DNA of 6,319 nucleotides from Rikenellaceae bacterium. GTDB lineage: Bacteria > Bacteroidota > Bacteroidia > Bacteroidales > UBA932. Each line of letters begins with the position of its first letter. Positions within the stretch are counted from its first letter, which is position 1. Location of the stretch: contig DOVA01000146.1 in NCBI GenBank assembly GCA_003520315.1, positions 1 to 6,319 of the forward strand, given 5' to 3'. The translations under genes and the position numbers were made by a program. The notes under the pieces were generated by a model. It worked only from the letters and a program-made list of their open reading frames with translations. It was not told the DNA's origin and did not search any database. Of the stretch, positions 1 to 6,319 are shown piece after piece.

Positions 1-736
1 AATTGGGATGGTGACCAATGGCAAGAAAGAAACCGTGGATGTCAATTCTCCTTTCCGAACCATTCTTATGAACAAGAATCGCACCATTCACGCCTCCTTG
101 ATCAGTTCCTGTTATCTCTTTTGTATTGTACTGCCAGAGAATTTCGATATTTGGAGTGCTTTTAACCCGTTCTTGCATTGTTTTGGAAGCTCTCAGCACA
201 TCTCTTCTCACAATCATGTATACTTTGCGACAGAGATTGGAAAGATATAAAGCCTCTTCGCATGCTGTATCACCGCCTCCAACAACTGCCACGTCTTTTC
301 CTTTGTAAAAAAAACCGTCACAGGTGGCACAGGCAGATACTCCCTGACCTCTAAACTTCTCTTCAGATTCGAGGCCAAGATACTTGGCTGTAGCCCCGGT
401 AGCAATTATCAATGTATCTGCAATGATTTCCTTTTCTTCGTCAATAATGAGTTTAAATGGGCTTTCAGTCAAATCGGCAGAAGTAACAAAACCCGAGCGA
501 ATATCAGCATTAAATCTAAGAGCTTGTTTTTTAAAATCCTCCATAAGTTCAGGCCCGGAAATCCCTTTAGGATAACCCGGAAAATTTTCGACCTCAGTGG
601 TTGTTGTAAGTTGCCCTCCGGGTTGAATACCTTCGTATATGACGGGGGAGAGATTTGCTCTTGAGGCATAGATTGCTGCCGTATAACCGGCAGGTCCACT
701 GCCTATTATCAAACATTTGACACTTTCAGTGTTCAT
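1..736 (-). CDS. trxB: Thioredoxin reductase (NADPH), 3' end cut by window edge
   Basis: This is a flavoprotein that passes electrons from NADPH through FAD and a redox-active disulfide to thioredoxin in the cytoplasm. The 245 residues present cover most of the usual length of about 310. Visible landmarks, in order, are the FAD-binding GSGPAGY at residues 12-18, the GGQL segment at 40-43, the ATGA segment at 112-115, the redox-active CATC (Cys136 and Cys139), the NADPH-binding GGGDTA at 152-157, and an arginine pair followed by RASK (residues 175-185), where family members often read HRRxxxRA. The reading frame is open to the left edge, so the C-terminal FAD-binding end lies outside the window. 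The ATG at 736 is chosen because it puts GxGPAG at the normal distance from the N terminus. No clear Shine-Dalgarno precedes it. It begins 21 bases after the upstream membrane-protein gene, so it is probably the last visible gene of the rubrerythrin operon. The family assignment is very secure. Confidence 0.97.
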   Translation of the reverse strand, partial: MNTESVKCLIIGSGPAGYTAAIYASRANLSPVIYEGIQPGGQLTTTTEVENFPGYPKGISGPELMEDFKKQALRFNADIRSGFVTSADLTESPFKLIIDEEKEIIADTLIIATGATAKYLGLESEEKFRGQGVSACATCDGFFYKGKDVAVVGGGDTACEEALYLSNLCRKVYMIVRRDVLRASKTMQERVKSTPNIEILWQYNTKEITGTDQGGVNGAILVHKNGSERRIDIHGFFLAIGHHPN

Positions 737-757
737 TGTGTGTTGAGAATTAATTAT

Positions 758-1702
758 TCAGGTGGCAAATTTAACTAATTTTTTTCTTATGGCCATCTCA
801 CATCTTAATTCCCAGACCAGAAGAAGCGACATACACCATCTTGAAAGTAACATCCACCACAACATTCCTCCTACTGATGCAAGTAAAATGATATCCTCAA
901 GGTTGCTGTGCGAGATAGCTATATGATGGTTGAGAAGGTCGATATCTTTCTTTGTAACCTTGCCGCTTTTATACTCTTCAATCATTACAGCTGCGCCATA
1001 TGCAAGTCCAAGTGTGTTTGCAACAATCCACAAAAAGGAAGTCTTTGCGGGAAGCCCGAAAATAGCAAGAAAAGGACGCATTATTTTTGAGAGCCACCTG
1101 ATAATTCCGAATTCTGACAGTATTTTTTGTAAAACAGAAAGCGAAAAGATAAGGACTGTCATTGTAAGGACAACTCTTAAAGTGGAAAAAAACCAGTCTT
1201 CAAGCATTTCTGTTAGAGAGACCTTATCTATTTGAGAGTGCTGGACATTACTTACAACTTCACCCGGCATTATGAGATTAAGCAAAAAAGCCAGAATAAA
1301 AGCAGACAGAGTTCTGATAATAACTATTCTGACTGCAGAAGACCCGGTCTTTTTTTGTACTGCAGTTTCAATGATCATGTTATGTGAACAAAGAACCATC
1401 ACAGATAATATAGTGATGGCTCTTGTATCGAGATCAAGTGTGGCAATGACTGCTATTGCAGAATAGACGTTGACAAAATATCCTGTAACATATGCCAGCG
1501 CTGCTTCACCGGGAAGTCCAAATACATTGAAAAAGGGACTTATAAGTTGTGAAAACCATGGAAGAATGTTAAAATACTTGAGAATCAATATCCCAAGGGA
1601 GATTAACACAGTTATCTTAACCAACCAAATGCATGTTTTAAGCGTGGATGGGAGAACTTCCCGTATAGCCTTCAGCGTTCTTTCTCCGATAGTTCCTTCC
1701 AA
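758..1702 (-). CDS. Membrane protein with two nucleoside-recognition (Gate) type repeats
   Basis: This is a polytopic inner-membrane protein of the nucleoside-recognition/Gate superfamily, which includes the SpmA and SpmB spore maturation proteins and concentrative nucleoside transporter gates. Its substrate is unknown. Several long hydrophobic stretches are evident. The sequence contains two similar halves. Counting from the longer possible start at 1807, each half has a hydrophobic helix, then GLPG (97-100) or GLPA (251-254), and then an SHN..IET (141-148) or SHSNLED (299-305) motif 44-48 residues later. Between the halves is a short polar loop at about 182-200. The start is uncertain. The frame is open up to GTG 1807 and ATG 1801, but these would overlap the rubrerythrin gene by about 90 bases. 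The TTG at 1702, 10 bases past the rubrerythrin stop, gives 314 residues and keeps the expected N-terminal amphipathic segment and all membrane helices. It lies between rbr and trxB on the same strand with short gaps, so it is probably co-transcribed. The family call is fairly secure, the function is not known, and the start is a judgement. Confidence 0.82.
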   Translation of the reverse strand: MEGTIGERTLKAIREVLPSTLKTCIWLVKITVLISLGILILKYFNILPWFSQLISPFFNVFGLPGEAALAYVTGYFVNVYSAIAVIATLDLDTRAITILSVMVLCSHNMIIETAVQKKTGSSAVRIVIIRTLSAFILAFLLNLIMPGEVVSNVQHSQIDKVSLTEMLEDWFFSTLRVVLTMTVLIFSLSVLQKILSEFGIIRWLSKIMRPFLAIFGLPAKTSFLWIVANTLGLAYGAAVMIEEYKSGKVTKKDIDLLNHHIAISHSNLEDIILLASVGGMLWWMLLSRWCMSLLLVWELRCEMAIRKKLVKFAT

Positions 1703-1712
1703 AGTTTGGATG

Positions 1713-2291
1713 TTAGTAGTTGTTTTTCTTAGGTTCGAAAAATGCTTTAGGATGGTTGCAGGCAGGACAGTTTTCAGGAGCCTTTTTACCTTTATGAACA
1801 TAGCCACAGTTTCGGCATTGCCATTCTATTTCTTCATCCCTTTCAAACACTTTGTCCTCTTCGACTCTGGCTAACAGTGTTCTGTAGCGTTTTTCATGTT
1901 CTGCTTCAACCTTTGAAATCATTTTGAAGGCAGTGGCAATTTGAGGGAATCCTTCTTCCATTGCAATATCTGCAAAAGCAGGATAAAGGTCGTGCCATTC
2001 TTCATATTCACCTGCTGCTGCAGCTGTAAGATTATCTTTTGTAGTTCCTATAACGCCGGCAGGGTAGGATGCAGTAATTTCTACCATACCTCCTTCAAGA
2101 AACTTGAAAAATCTTTTTGCATGCTCTTTCTCCTGTTCAGCTGTTTCTGCAAAAACATCCGCTATTTTTTCAAAACCTTCTTTTTTGGCAACGCTTGCAA
2201 AAAAGACATATCTGCTTCTGGCTTGTGACTCGCCAGCAAATGATTTGAGAAGATTTTGCTCTGTTTTTGTGCCTTTAATACTCTTTTCCAT
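1713..2291 (-). CDS. rbr: Rubrerythrin
   Basis: Rubrerythrin is a cytoplasmic non-haem iron peroxidase that reduces hydrogen peroxide to water in anaerobes, taking electrons through its rubredoxin domain. The 192 residues are a normal full length. The N-terminal ferritin-like four-helix domain (about 1-145) carries the expected diiron ligands: Glu21 in GESQARSRY, Glu54 and His57 in EQEKEH, Glu95 and Glu98 in GEYEEW, and Glu129 and His132 in VEAEHEKRY. The C-terminal rubredoxin-like domain has the four iron-binding cysteines, CxxC at 159-162 and CxxC at 175-178, with the short 12-residue spacer typical of rubrerythrins. The ATG at 2291 is preceded by an A-rich tract rather than a strong Shine-Dalgarno, and by a -7 box about 35 bases upstream. 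It is the first gene of the likely operon with the Gate protein and trxB. Induction by oxygen or peroxide is plausible from the family but not shown here. Confidence 0.97.
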   Translation of the reverse strand: MEKSIKGTKTEQNLLKSFAGESQARSRYVFFASVAKKEGFEKIADVFAETAEQEKEHAKRFFKFLEGGMVEITASYPAGVIGTTKDNLTAAAAGEYEEWHDLYPAFADIAMEEGFPQIATAFKMISKVEAEHEKRYRTLLARVEEDKVFERDEEIEWQCRNCGYVHKGKKAPENCPACNHPKAFFEPKKNNY

Positions 2292-2325
2292 AACTCTTAT
2301 TTTAAAAGTTGTTAATCATTATTCA

Positions 2326-2333
2326 CAAAGGTA
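2326..2333 (-). promoter_or_regulatory. Bacteroidota-type -7 promoter box of the rbr operon
   Basis: Read on the minus strand, the bases TACCTTTG match the TAnnTTTG -7 element recognised by the primary sigma factor of Bacteroidota. It lies 34 bases upstream of the rubrerythrin ATG, which would give a leader of roughly 28 bases, a reasonable length. The matching -33 TTTG element is not present at the standard 19-21 base spacing; that stretch reads TATA and falls inside the inverted repeat upstream. The promoter is therefore either -33 independent or helped by an activator. This is a motif match only. Confidence 0.5.
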
Positions 2334-2348
2334 AAAAATCCTTGATGA

Positions 2349-2375
2349 ATTTGTATATTCGCATTCAATACAAAT
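2349..2375. promoter_or_regulatory. Inverted repeat in divergent rbr/aminopeptidase control region, possible operator
   Basis: ATTTGTAT (2349-2356) and ATACAAAT (2368-2375) form perfect 8-base inverted arms around an 11-base spacer. It is the clearest dyad in the only true intergenic region. It covers the expected -33 position of the rbr promoter and ends 12 bases before the aminopeptidase ATG. A dimeric repressor or activator binding here could control either or both divergent genes. Alternatively, in the plus-strand transcript it could form a hairpin next to the ribosome-binding region. AT-rich intergenic DNA produces such repeats by chance at some rate, so the role is inferred. Confidence 0.35.
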
Positions 2376-2387
2376 ATTATTTTGAAG

Positions 2388-4178
2388 ATGGCAACTTATA
2401 AATTAGACCTTTTGCGCAAGGCGATGAAAGAGCAGAATGTTTCCGCAATAATAGTACCTATGGCTGATCCACATTTTGGCGAGTATACTCAGGAGCATTA
2501 TAAGTGCATAAAATGGCTTTCAGGGTTTGATGGATCTGCCGGGACAATTGTTGTTACAATGAAGGATGCCGCACTTTGGACAGATTCAAGATATTTTCTT
2601 CAAGCTACAATTCAGCTTGCAAATTCGGGCATTGAATTACAGAGATTAAAAATGCCTGGTACTGAAAGTATTGAAGTTTGGTTGAAGGGAAGACTTCAGG
2701 CAAGAGAACGGGTTGGCGTTGTTAAGGATTTATTTTCTTTTTCGGAATTTTCTTCTCTCAAAAGTGAATTAGTTCCACTTGATTTGATAGAGATAGAGGA
2801 TATTTTTCAGAATATATGGAAATCCCGTCCTGCTGTCGAGTTTTATAGTATTGACCAACTTGATGACATATATGCAGGAGAATCAATATCGTCCAAGCAC
2901 AGCAGAGTTGTGGAAGAGATAAGAGAAGAAGGTGATTTTATTTATATTTTATCTACCTGTGATGATATTGCTTGGCTCTTCAACATTAGGGGTAAGGATA
3001 TAAAATACAATCCTGTCCCTTTTTCATATGCAGCCATAACAAGAGAACAGCTATATCTTTTTGTTAAGAACGGAACTGTTTGTGAAGAGCTTTACAAAAA
3101 ACTGACAAATGAAGGGGTATCAATCAGAGAGTATGATGATTTTGAACAGTTTCTTTTAAATTACTCTGCCAATGCAGTACGAATAGCTCCTCCTGATAAA
3201 ATTTCTCTCAGGAAATACACTATTTCTTTATTATCCGGAGCCACTTTTAAATCTGACACCCTGAGGGGAGGAATAGTGGCAAATCTCAAAGCCGTCAAGA
3301 ATCCAACAGAGATAAACGGATTTAGAAAAGCTATGATTTTAGATGGTGTCGCCTGGGTGAAATATCTTAGATACATTGAAAAAAGGCTTCAGGATGTAGA
3401 CAATCCTCTCGGTGAGTGGGAAGCTGCAGGAATGATAGGACGTTTTAGAGCCGAATCTGATCTTTATGTAGGTGAAAGTTTTGCTCCTATTGTTGCTTTT
3501 GGTCATAATGCTGCATTACCTCATTATGAACCTTCAGAAGAGATTCAATCAATTATTGCGAAAGACAACTTTTTGCTTACAGATACAGGCGGACAATACA
3601 TTTGTGGCACAACAGATACAACCAGAACCATTGCAATTGGAGAGATTACTGAAGAGCAAAAGAGGGATTATACTCTTGTTCTCGCAGGAATGATTGATCT
3701 TGCAATGGCAAAATTTCCGACAGGCACGAGAGGAGCTCAGTTAGACATTTTGGCAAGAGGAAAAGTTTTTTCTGTCGGCAAGATGTATTTGCACGGAACA
3801 GGTCACGGTGTCGGTCATTACCTTTGTGTTCATGAAGGTCCGCAAAGCATAAGAATGGAAGATAATCTTGTCACATTCAAACCAGGTATGGTTACATCAG
3901 ATGAACCTGCCATATATGAAGAAGGCAGATATGGAATCAGAAGCGAAAACCTTCTTCTGTGCCGTGAATGGTGCAGGAACAATGCCGGCACATTTCTCGA
4001 ATTTGAAACATTGACTCTTGTTCCTTTTGACACAAGGCCGATATTAAGAAATTTGCTCGGTGAAGAAAGAGTGAACTGGCTTAATGAATATCATCAGAGA
4101 GTATTCAGAGAACTCTCCCCATATCTTAAAAACGAGGACAGGGAATGGTTAAAGACCAAGACTGCCAATATTGACTGA
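2388..4178 (+). CDS. Xaa-Pro aminopeptidase (aminopeptidase P, peptidase family M24B)
   Basis: This is a dimetal exopeptidase that removes the N-terminal residue from peptides whose second residue is proline, probably acting in the cytoplasm since no signal peptide is visible. It has the long three-domain form of eukaryotic XPNPEP1 rather than the shorter E. coli PepP form: two creatinase-type N-terminal domains (about 1-150 and 155-310), the pita-bread catalytic domain (about 310-525) and a C-terminal extension (about 530-596). All five metal ligands are seen: Asp399, Asp410, His473, Glu506 and Glu520. The accessory histidines His379 (LPHYEP), His469 and His482 (VHEGP) are also present. The spacings from His379 to Asp399, Asp399 to Asp410, His469 to His473 to His482, and Glu506 to Glu520 match those of the human enzyme as I recall them. 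The ATG at 2388 is preferred over an in-frame TTG six bases upstream. It is monocistronic, is divergent from rbr, and overlaps the next, convergent gene by 30 bases at its 3' end. Confidence 0.95.
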   Translation: MATYKLDLLRKAMKEQNVSAIIVPMADPHFGEYTQEHYKCIKWLSGFDGSAGTIVVTMKDAALWTDSRYFLQATIQLANSGIELQRLKMPGTESIEVWLKGRLQARERVGVVKDLFSFSEFSSLKSELVPLDLIEIEDIFQNIWKSRPAVEFYSIDQLDDIYAGESISSKHSRVVEEIREEGDFIYILSTCDDIAWLFNIRGKDIKYNPVPFSYAAITREQLYLFVKNGTVCEELYKKLTNEGVSIREYDDFEQFLLNYSANAVRIAPPDKISLRKYTISLLSGATFKSDTLRGGIVANLKAVKNPTEINGFRKAMILDGVAWVKYLRYIEKRLQDVDNPLGEWEAAGMIGRFRAESDLYVGESFAPIVAFGHNAALPHYEPSEEIQSIIAKDNFLLTDTGGQYICGTTDTTRTIAIGEITEEQKRDYTLVLAGMIDLAMAKFPTGTRGAQLDILARGKVFSVGKMYLHGTGHGVGHYLCVHEGPQSIRMEDNLVTFKPGMVTSDEPAIYEEGRYGIRSENLLLCREWCRNNAGTFLEFETLTLVPFDTRPILRNLLGEERVNWLNEYHQRVFRELSPYLKNEDREWLKTKTANID

Positions 4179-5783
4179 ATAGTCAGGGTTGTATATTACA
4201 AGCCGCGTTGCGGTATTGATATATCCACTGTCAGAGTCAGGTCGTTCAAATTTAAAGTCAGACTGAAGCAGCCTTTGAGTACTATGATTTTGTAATTTAT
4301 AGAAATCGGGTCCTTCTTTTAATAGTTGTCCCAGGAAATATTTTGCAATATCATATGCCTGGAAAGAGTATGGATTTGGTTCACAATTATATAATGCCCG
4401 GTATCTAAGAAGAAACTTTTTAACATTTGGGTCATTGTAATCGACAAAATGTTGTAAAGCAATATGAAGATTCATTGAATGGCAGTAGTTAATGTCTATA
4501 TTGTCAAAGGATCTCCATTTTGAAGTACCATATAATGTAATGTTAAATTTGTTGATTGTTTGAAGAAGATTCAAATTCCTCAGAACATCTGAAACAAAGG
4601 CTTCCTGGTTTGATGGAACAACTACGGCATTCATGGATGTTGGAGAGAGTTTATCTCCGATTTTAGCAGTCACACCCCTGCCTGACAGGATGTTATAGGA
4701 AATAGAGTTATAAGTTAAACCCAATTCGGAAAGAATTTTTTTTGTAAGTTCAATTAATTCTCTGTCTTCACCTGAATCTTCATAGATAATTGTAACATGA
4801 GAACCTTTAGGAATACTTTTAAGAAGAGTCATTTGTATATTATAAAGATTAGTATTAATCTGGTAAAAAAATGGATGATCAGAAACAAGTGACTCTGTTT
4901 TGGAATCCATTGGAGAAACCAGTGGAATTCCCTCTCTTTCAGTATGGCTGACAATCTGAGCAATTTCTTTTTCAAATACAGGGCCAACTATCAAGTGACT
5001 GTTATCCAACTTCCCTGATTGGGCAAGAATCTGCCCTGAAGGGAAATCGTACATATCCAAAACTTTAAGATTGATATTCATCCCTTCTTCTTTCATGTCA
5101 TTGACTGCAAGCAGAAAACCCTCATAAAACTCGAGGAAGTTTGCATCCATCTCGCTTATTTCTGTTTTATTACTTCCAAGAGGGAGAATGAGTGAAACAT
5201 TAAATCTAAAGTCAGCAAAATGTCTATTGGCAGAAACATGCTTCTCAGTTAAAATCTCCTTCTGGTCATAATTAATAGAAGTTGCCACTTTCTCATCAGA
5301 CGTAACATCTGTTTGCATAATATTGTCATCCGACAACGGGTTACTTATTGAAGAAGAGTCAGGAATCAGCAATACCTGCCTTACAGACAATCTATCATCT
5401 TTCAAAGAGTTCACCTGGATAATATCTGTTTCCGAAACACCATATTTCTTAGCTATCGATGATAGCGAATCATACCATCTGACAGTGTGTTTGATGAATG
5501 AAACTTTTTTGCTAAGGTCTCTCACCAGTATTGTACTGCCTTCTTTGAGCCCATGAACAAGAAGCGGGTTGTCTTCAAGCAAGATCTCAGGTGTAATTTC
5601 ATAAGCTTTGCAGATTGAAAATATTGTTTCTCCTTTTTCAACTTTGTGGAGATAAAAATTAACACCTTCCTTTTTAATCTTTTCTTTGGAGATTTCCACT
5701 TTCACAGGCTGATTCTGTCCGTAAGCAGAAAAAATTATGAGAGAAAAAAGGAATGAAATCAATATTTTGTGAGTCAATCTCAT
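4149..5783 (-). CDS. Secreted protein with two LysM domains and a type I periplasmic-binding fold
   Basis: This is probably a periplasmic or cell-wall-associated protein. Residues 1-22 form a signal peptide: a basic start, a hydrophobic core and a likely cut after AYG. No lipobox cysteine is present, so it is not an obvious lipoprotein. Two LysM peptidoglycan-binding modules follow at about 43-88 ([17 protein letters not shown]) and about 97-141 ([14 protein letters not shown]). After them come a Ser/Asp/Thr-rich linker at about 142-190 and a long C-terminal region (about 193-544) resembling ABC-transporter amino-acid-binding proteins and the LpoA-type fold. In that region [27 protein letters not shown] and [10 protein letters not shown] fit the first lobe of the binding fold. 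No transporter genes lie beside it, so a sensing or peptidoglycan-synthase-regulating role is as likely as transport. Its ATG overlaps the purC stop by four bases (ATGA), which suggests translational coupling. The domain call is secure and the function is unknown. Confidence 0.88.
   Translation of the reverse strand: MRLTHKILISFLFSLIIFSAYGQNQPVKVEISKEKIKKEGVNFYLHKVEKGETIFSICKAYEITPEILLEDNPLLVHGLKEGSTILVRDLSKKVSFIKHTVRWYDSLSSIAKKYGVSETDIIQVNSLKDDRLSVRQVLLIPDSSSISNPLSDDNIMQTDVTSDEKVATSINYDQKEILTEKHVSANRHFADFRFNVSLILPLGSNKTEISEMDANFLEFYEGFLLAVNDMKEEGMNINLKVLDMYDFPSGQILAQSGKLDNSHLIVGPVFEKEIAQIVSHTEREGIPLVSPMDSKTESLVSDHPFFYQINTNLYNIQMTLLKSIPKGSHVTIIYEDSGEDRELIELTKKILSELGLTYNSISYNILSGRGVTAKIGDKLSPTSMNAVVVPSNQEAFVSDVLRNLNLLQTINKFNITLYGTSKWRSFDNIDINYCHSMNLHIALQHFVDYNDPNVKKFLLRYRALYNCEPNPYSFQAYDIAKYFLGQLLKEGPDFYKLQNHSTQRLLQSDFKFERPDSDSGYINTATRLVIYNPDYSVNIGSLGL
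4172..4185. other. Small dyad at convergent gene ends, weak
   Basis: TGACT and AGTCA form a perfect five-base stem around a GAAT loop, spanning the aminopeptidase stop codon. It sits at the junction of two convergent genes, where a bidirectional terminator would be expected. The stem is short and AT-rich, and no T-run follows on either strand, so it does not qualify as an intrinsic terminator. It is recorded because no better terminator candidate exists at this junction. Confidence 0.15.
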
Positions 5784-6319
5784 AATCTTGCAAGCATATT
5801 TAGAATATTTGTTTCGATTCTTTCATAAATATTATCGCTGTATTCGGCTTTTTCAAATTTGCTGCCTGTAATCTTTTCGTAAAGTTCTATATATCTATCA
5901 GAAATTGATTTTATAATTTCATCAGTCATCTCCGGAATCTTTTGGCCAGGCTGACCGGTGAAATTGTTCTCCATGAGCCATTCTCTAACAAACTCCTTGG
6001 AGAGTTGCCTTTGCTGTTCTCCTTTTGCAAACAGTTCTTCATAGCTATCCTTGTAAAAATATCTGGATGAGTCAGGAGTATGAATTTCATCTATAAGATA
6101 AATCTTATCACCTTTTTTACCAAATTCATATTTTGTATCAACCAGTATAAGTCCCCTCTCGGAAGCAATCTCTGAACCTCTCTCAAATAAATCGAGAGCA
6201 TATTTTTCCAGCATCAAATACTCATCCTCTTTCACTATTCCTCTGGAGATAATCTCTTCTTTTGAGATATCCTGGTCATGCATACCTATTTCAGCTTTTG
6301 TAGTAGGTGTGACAATTGT
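5780..6319 (-). CDS. purC: SAICAR synthetase (phosphoribosylaminoimidazole-succinocarboxamide synthase), 5' end cut by window edge
   Basis: This enzyme joins aspartate to CAIR using ATP to make SAICAR in de novo purine synthesis, in the cytoplasm. The C-terminal 179 residues are present, and the frame runs open off the right edge, so the ATG at 6283 is internal and not the start. Key signatures are PTTKAEIG at the cut end (residues 5-12 of the visible part), the family motif DTKYEFG (61-67) and [11 protein letters not shown] (77-87). The long C-terminal helical tail, with [11 protein letters not shown], is like the yeast ADE1 form of about 300 residues rather than the shorter E. coli form, and is usual in Bacteroidota. 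The gene ends in LARL and its TGA overlaps the ATG of the following LysM protein by four bases. The assignment is secure. Confidence 0.96.
   Translation of the reverse strand, partial: TIVTPTTKAEIGMHDQDISKEEIISRGIVKEDEYLMLEKYALDLFERGSEIASERGLILVDTKYEFGKKGDKIYLIDEIHTPDSSRYFYKDSYEELFAKGEQQRQLSKEFVREWLMENNFTGQPGQKIPEMTDEIIKSISDRYIELYEKITGSKFEKAEYSDNIYERIETNILNMLARL

Noticed and set aside
306..314. Run of A bases that could cause frameshifting or a sequencing error in trxB
   Set aside because: The frame is continuous through the run and encodes the expected residues directly after the CATC motif, so nothing suggests slippage.
374..388. Inverted repeat GCCAAG-ATA-CTTGGC
   Set aside because: A perfect six-base dyad, but it lies inside trxB coding for ordinary residues with no T-run and no gene boundary. 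Taken as coincidence.
469..699. Minus-strand frame of 76 codons inside trxB
   Set aside because: It is a shifted frame of trxB. The correct frame gives an uninterrupted thioredoxin reductase with all motifs, so this is not a separate gene or a frameshift.
930..1235. Open frame of 101 codons on the plus strand
   Set aside because: It lies wholly antisense to the Gate membrane-protein gene, has no recognisable domain, and is a by-product of that gene's codon use.
1470..1874. Open frame of 134 codons on the plus strand
   Set aside because: It runs antisense across the junction of the Gate and rubrerythrin genes, both supported by clear motifs. The translation shows no domain and no credible start context.
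2377..2384. TTATTTTG as a -7 box for the aminopeptidase gene
   Set aside because: It is one base off the TAnnTTTG consensus, lies only three bases before the ATG, and is 23 bases from the nearest TTTG. It would force an almost leaderless transcript, so it was not annotated.
5452..5466. Inverted repeat GCTATC-GAT-GATAGC
   Set aside because: It lies within the codons of the second LysM domain, away from any gene boundary, and is explained by coding sequence.
5780..6283. Complete 167-residue gene starting at ATG 6283
   Set aside because: The frame continues upstream to the window edge with conserved SAICAR synthetase sequence (PTTKAEIG), so this ATG is internal to a truncated purC.

Overview
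The window looks like part of the chromosome of an anaerobic or microaerophilic member of the Bacteroidota, most likely Bacteroidales-like. This rests on several points: an AT-rich composition, weak or absent Shine-Dalgarno sequences, a TAnnTTTG-type -7 box in front of the rubrerythrin gene, the long (ADE1-like) form of SAICAR synthetase, a LysM plus periplasmic-binding-fold protein of a kind common in this phylum, and rubrerythrin itself, an enzyme typical of anaerobes. The assignment is inferred from gene types. No rRNA or other direct phylogenetic marker is present.

Layout, left to right. (1) Positions 1-2291, minus strand: three tightly packed genes transcribed right to left, rubrerythrin (rbr) -> a membrane protein with two nucleoside-recognition/Gate-type repeats -> thioredoxin reductase (trxB, cut by the left edge). 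The spacings of about 10 and 21 bases suggest one operon, read from a promoter near 2326-2333. (2) Positions 2292-2387: the only real intergenic region. It is the divergent control region between rbr and the aminopeptidase, and it contains a perfect 8-bp-arm inverted repeat. (3) Positions 2388-4178, plus strand: a three-domain Xaa-Pro aminopeptidase (M24B) with all metal ligands intact. (4) Positions 4149-6319, minus strand: purC (SAICAR synthetase, cut by the right edge), overlapping by four bases (ATGA) a secreted protein with two LysM domains and a type I periplasmic-binding fold. The 3' end of the latter overlaps the 3' end of the aminopeptidase gene by 30 bases.

How the genes may work together: rubrerythrin reduces hydrogen peroxide, and TrxB supplies NADPH-derived reducing power through thioredoxin, so the left operon reads as an oxidative-stress and redox unit carrying an uncharacterised membrane protein. 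PurC serves purine synthesis and is translationally coupled to a cell-envelope protein of unknown function. The aminopeptidase is a stand-alone peptide-degradation enzyme.

I saw no mobile elements, CRISPR arrays, tRNA or rRNA genes, and no convincing intrinsic terminator. Most of the window is ordinary core-genome content. The points most worth a second look are the Gate-type protein inside the redox operon and its unclear start, the inverted repeat in the divergent promoter region, and the LysM/binding-protein fusion coupled to purC.
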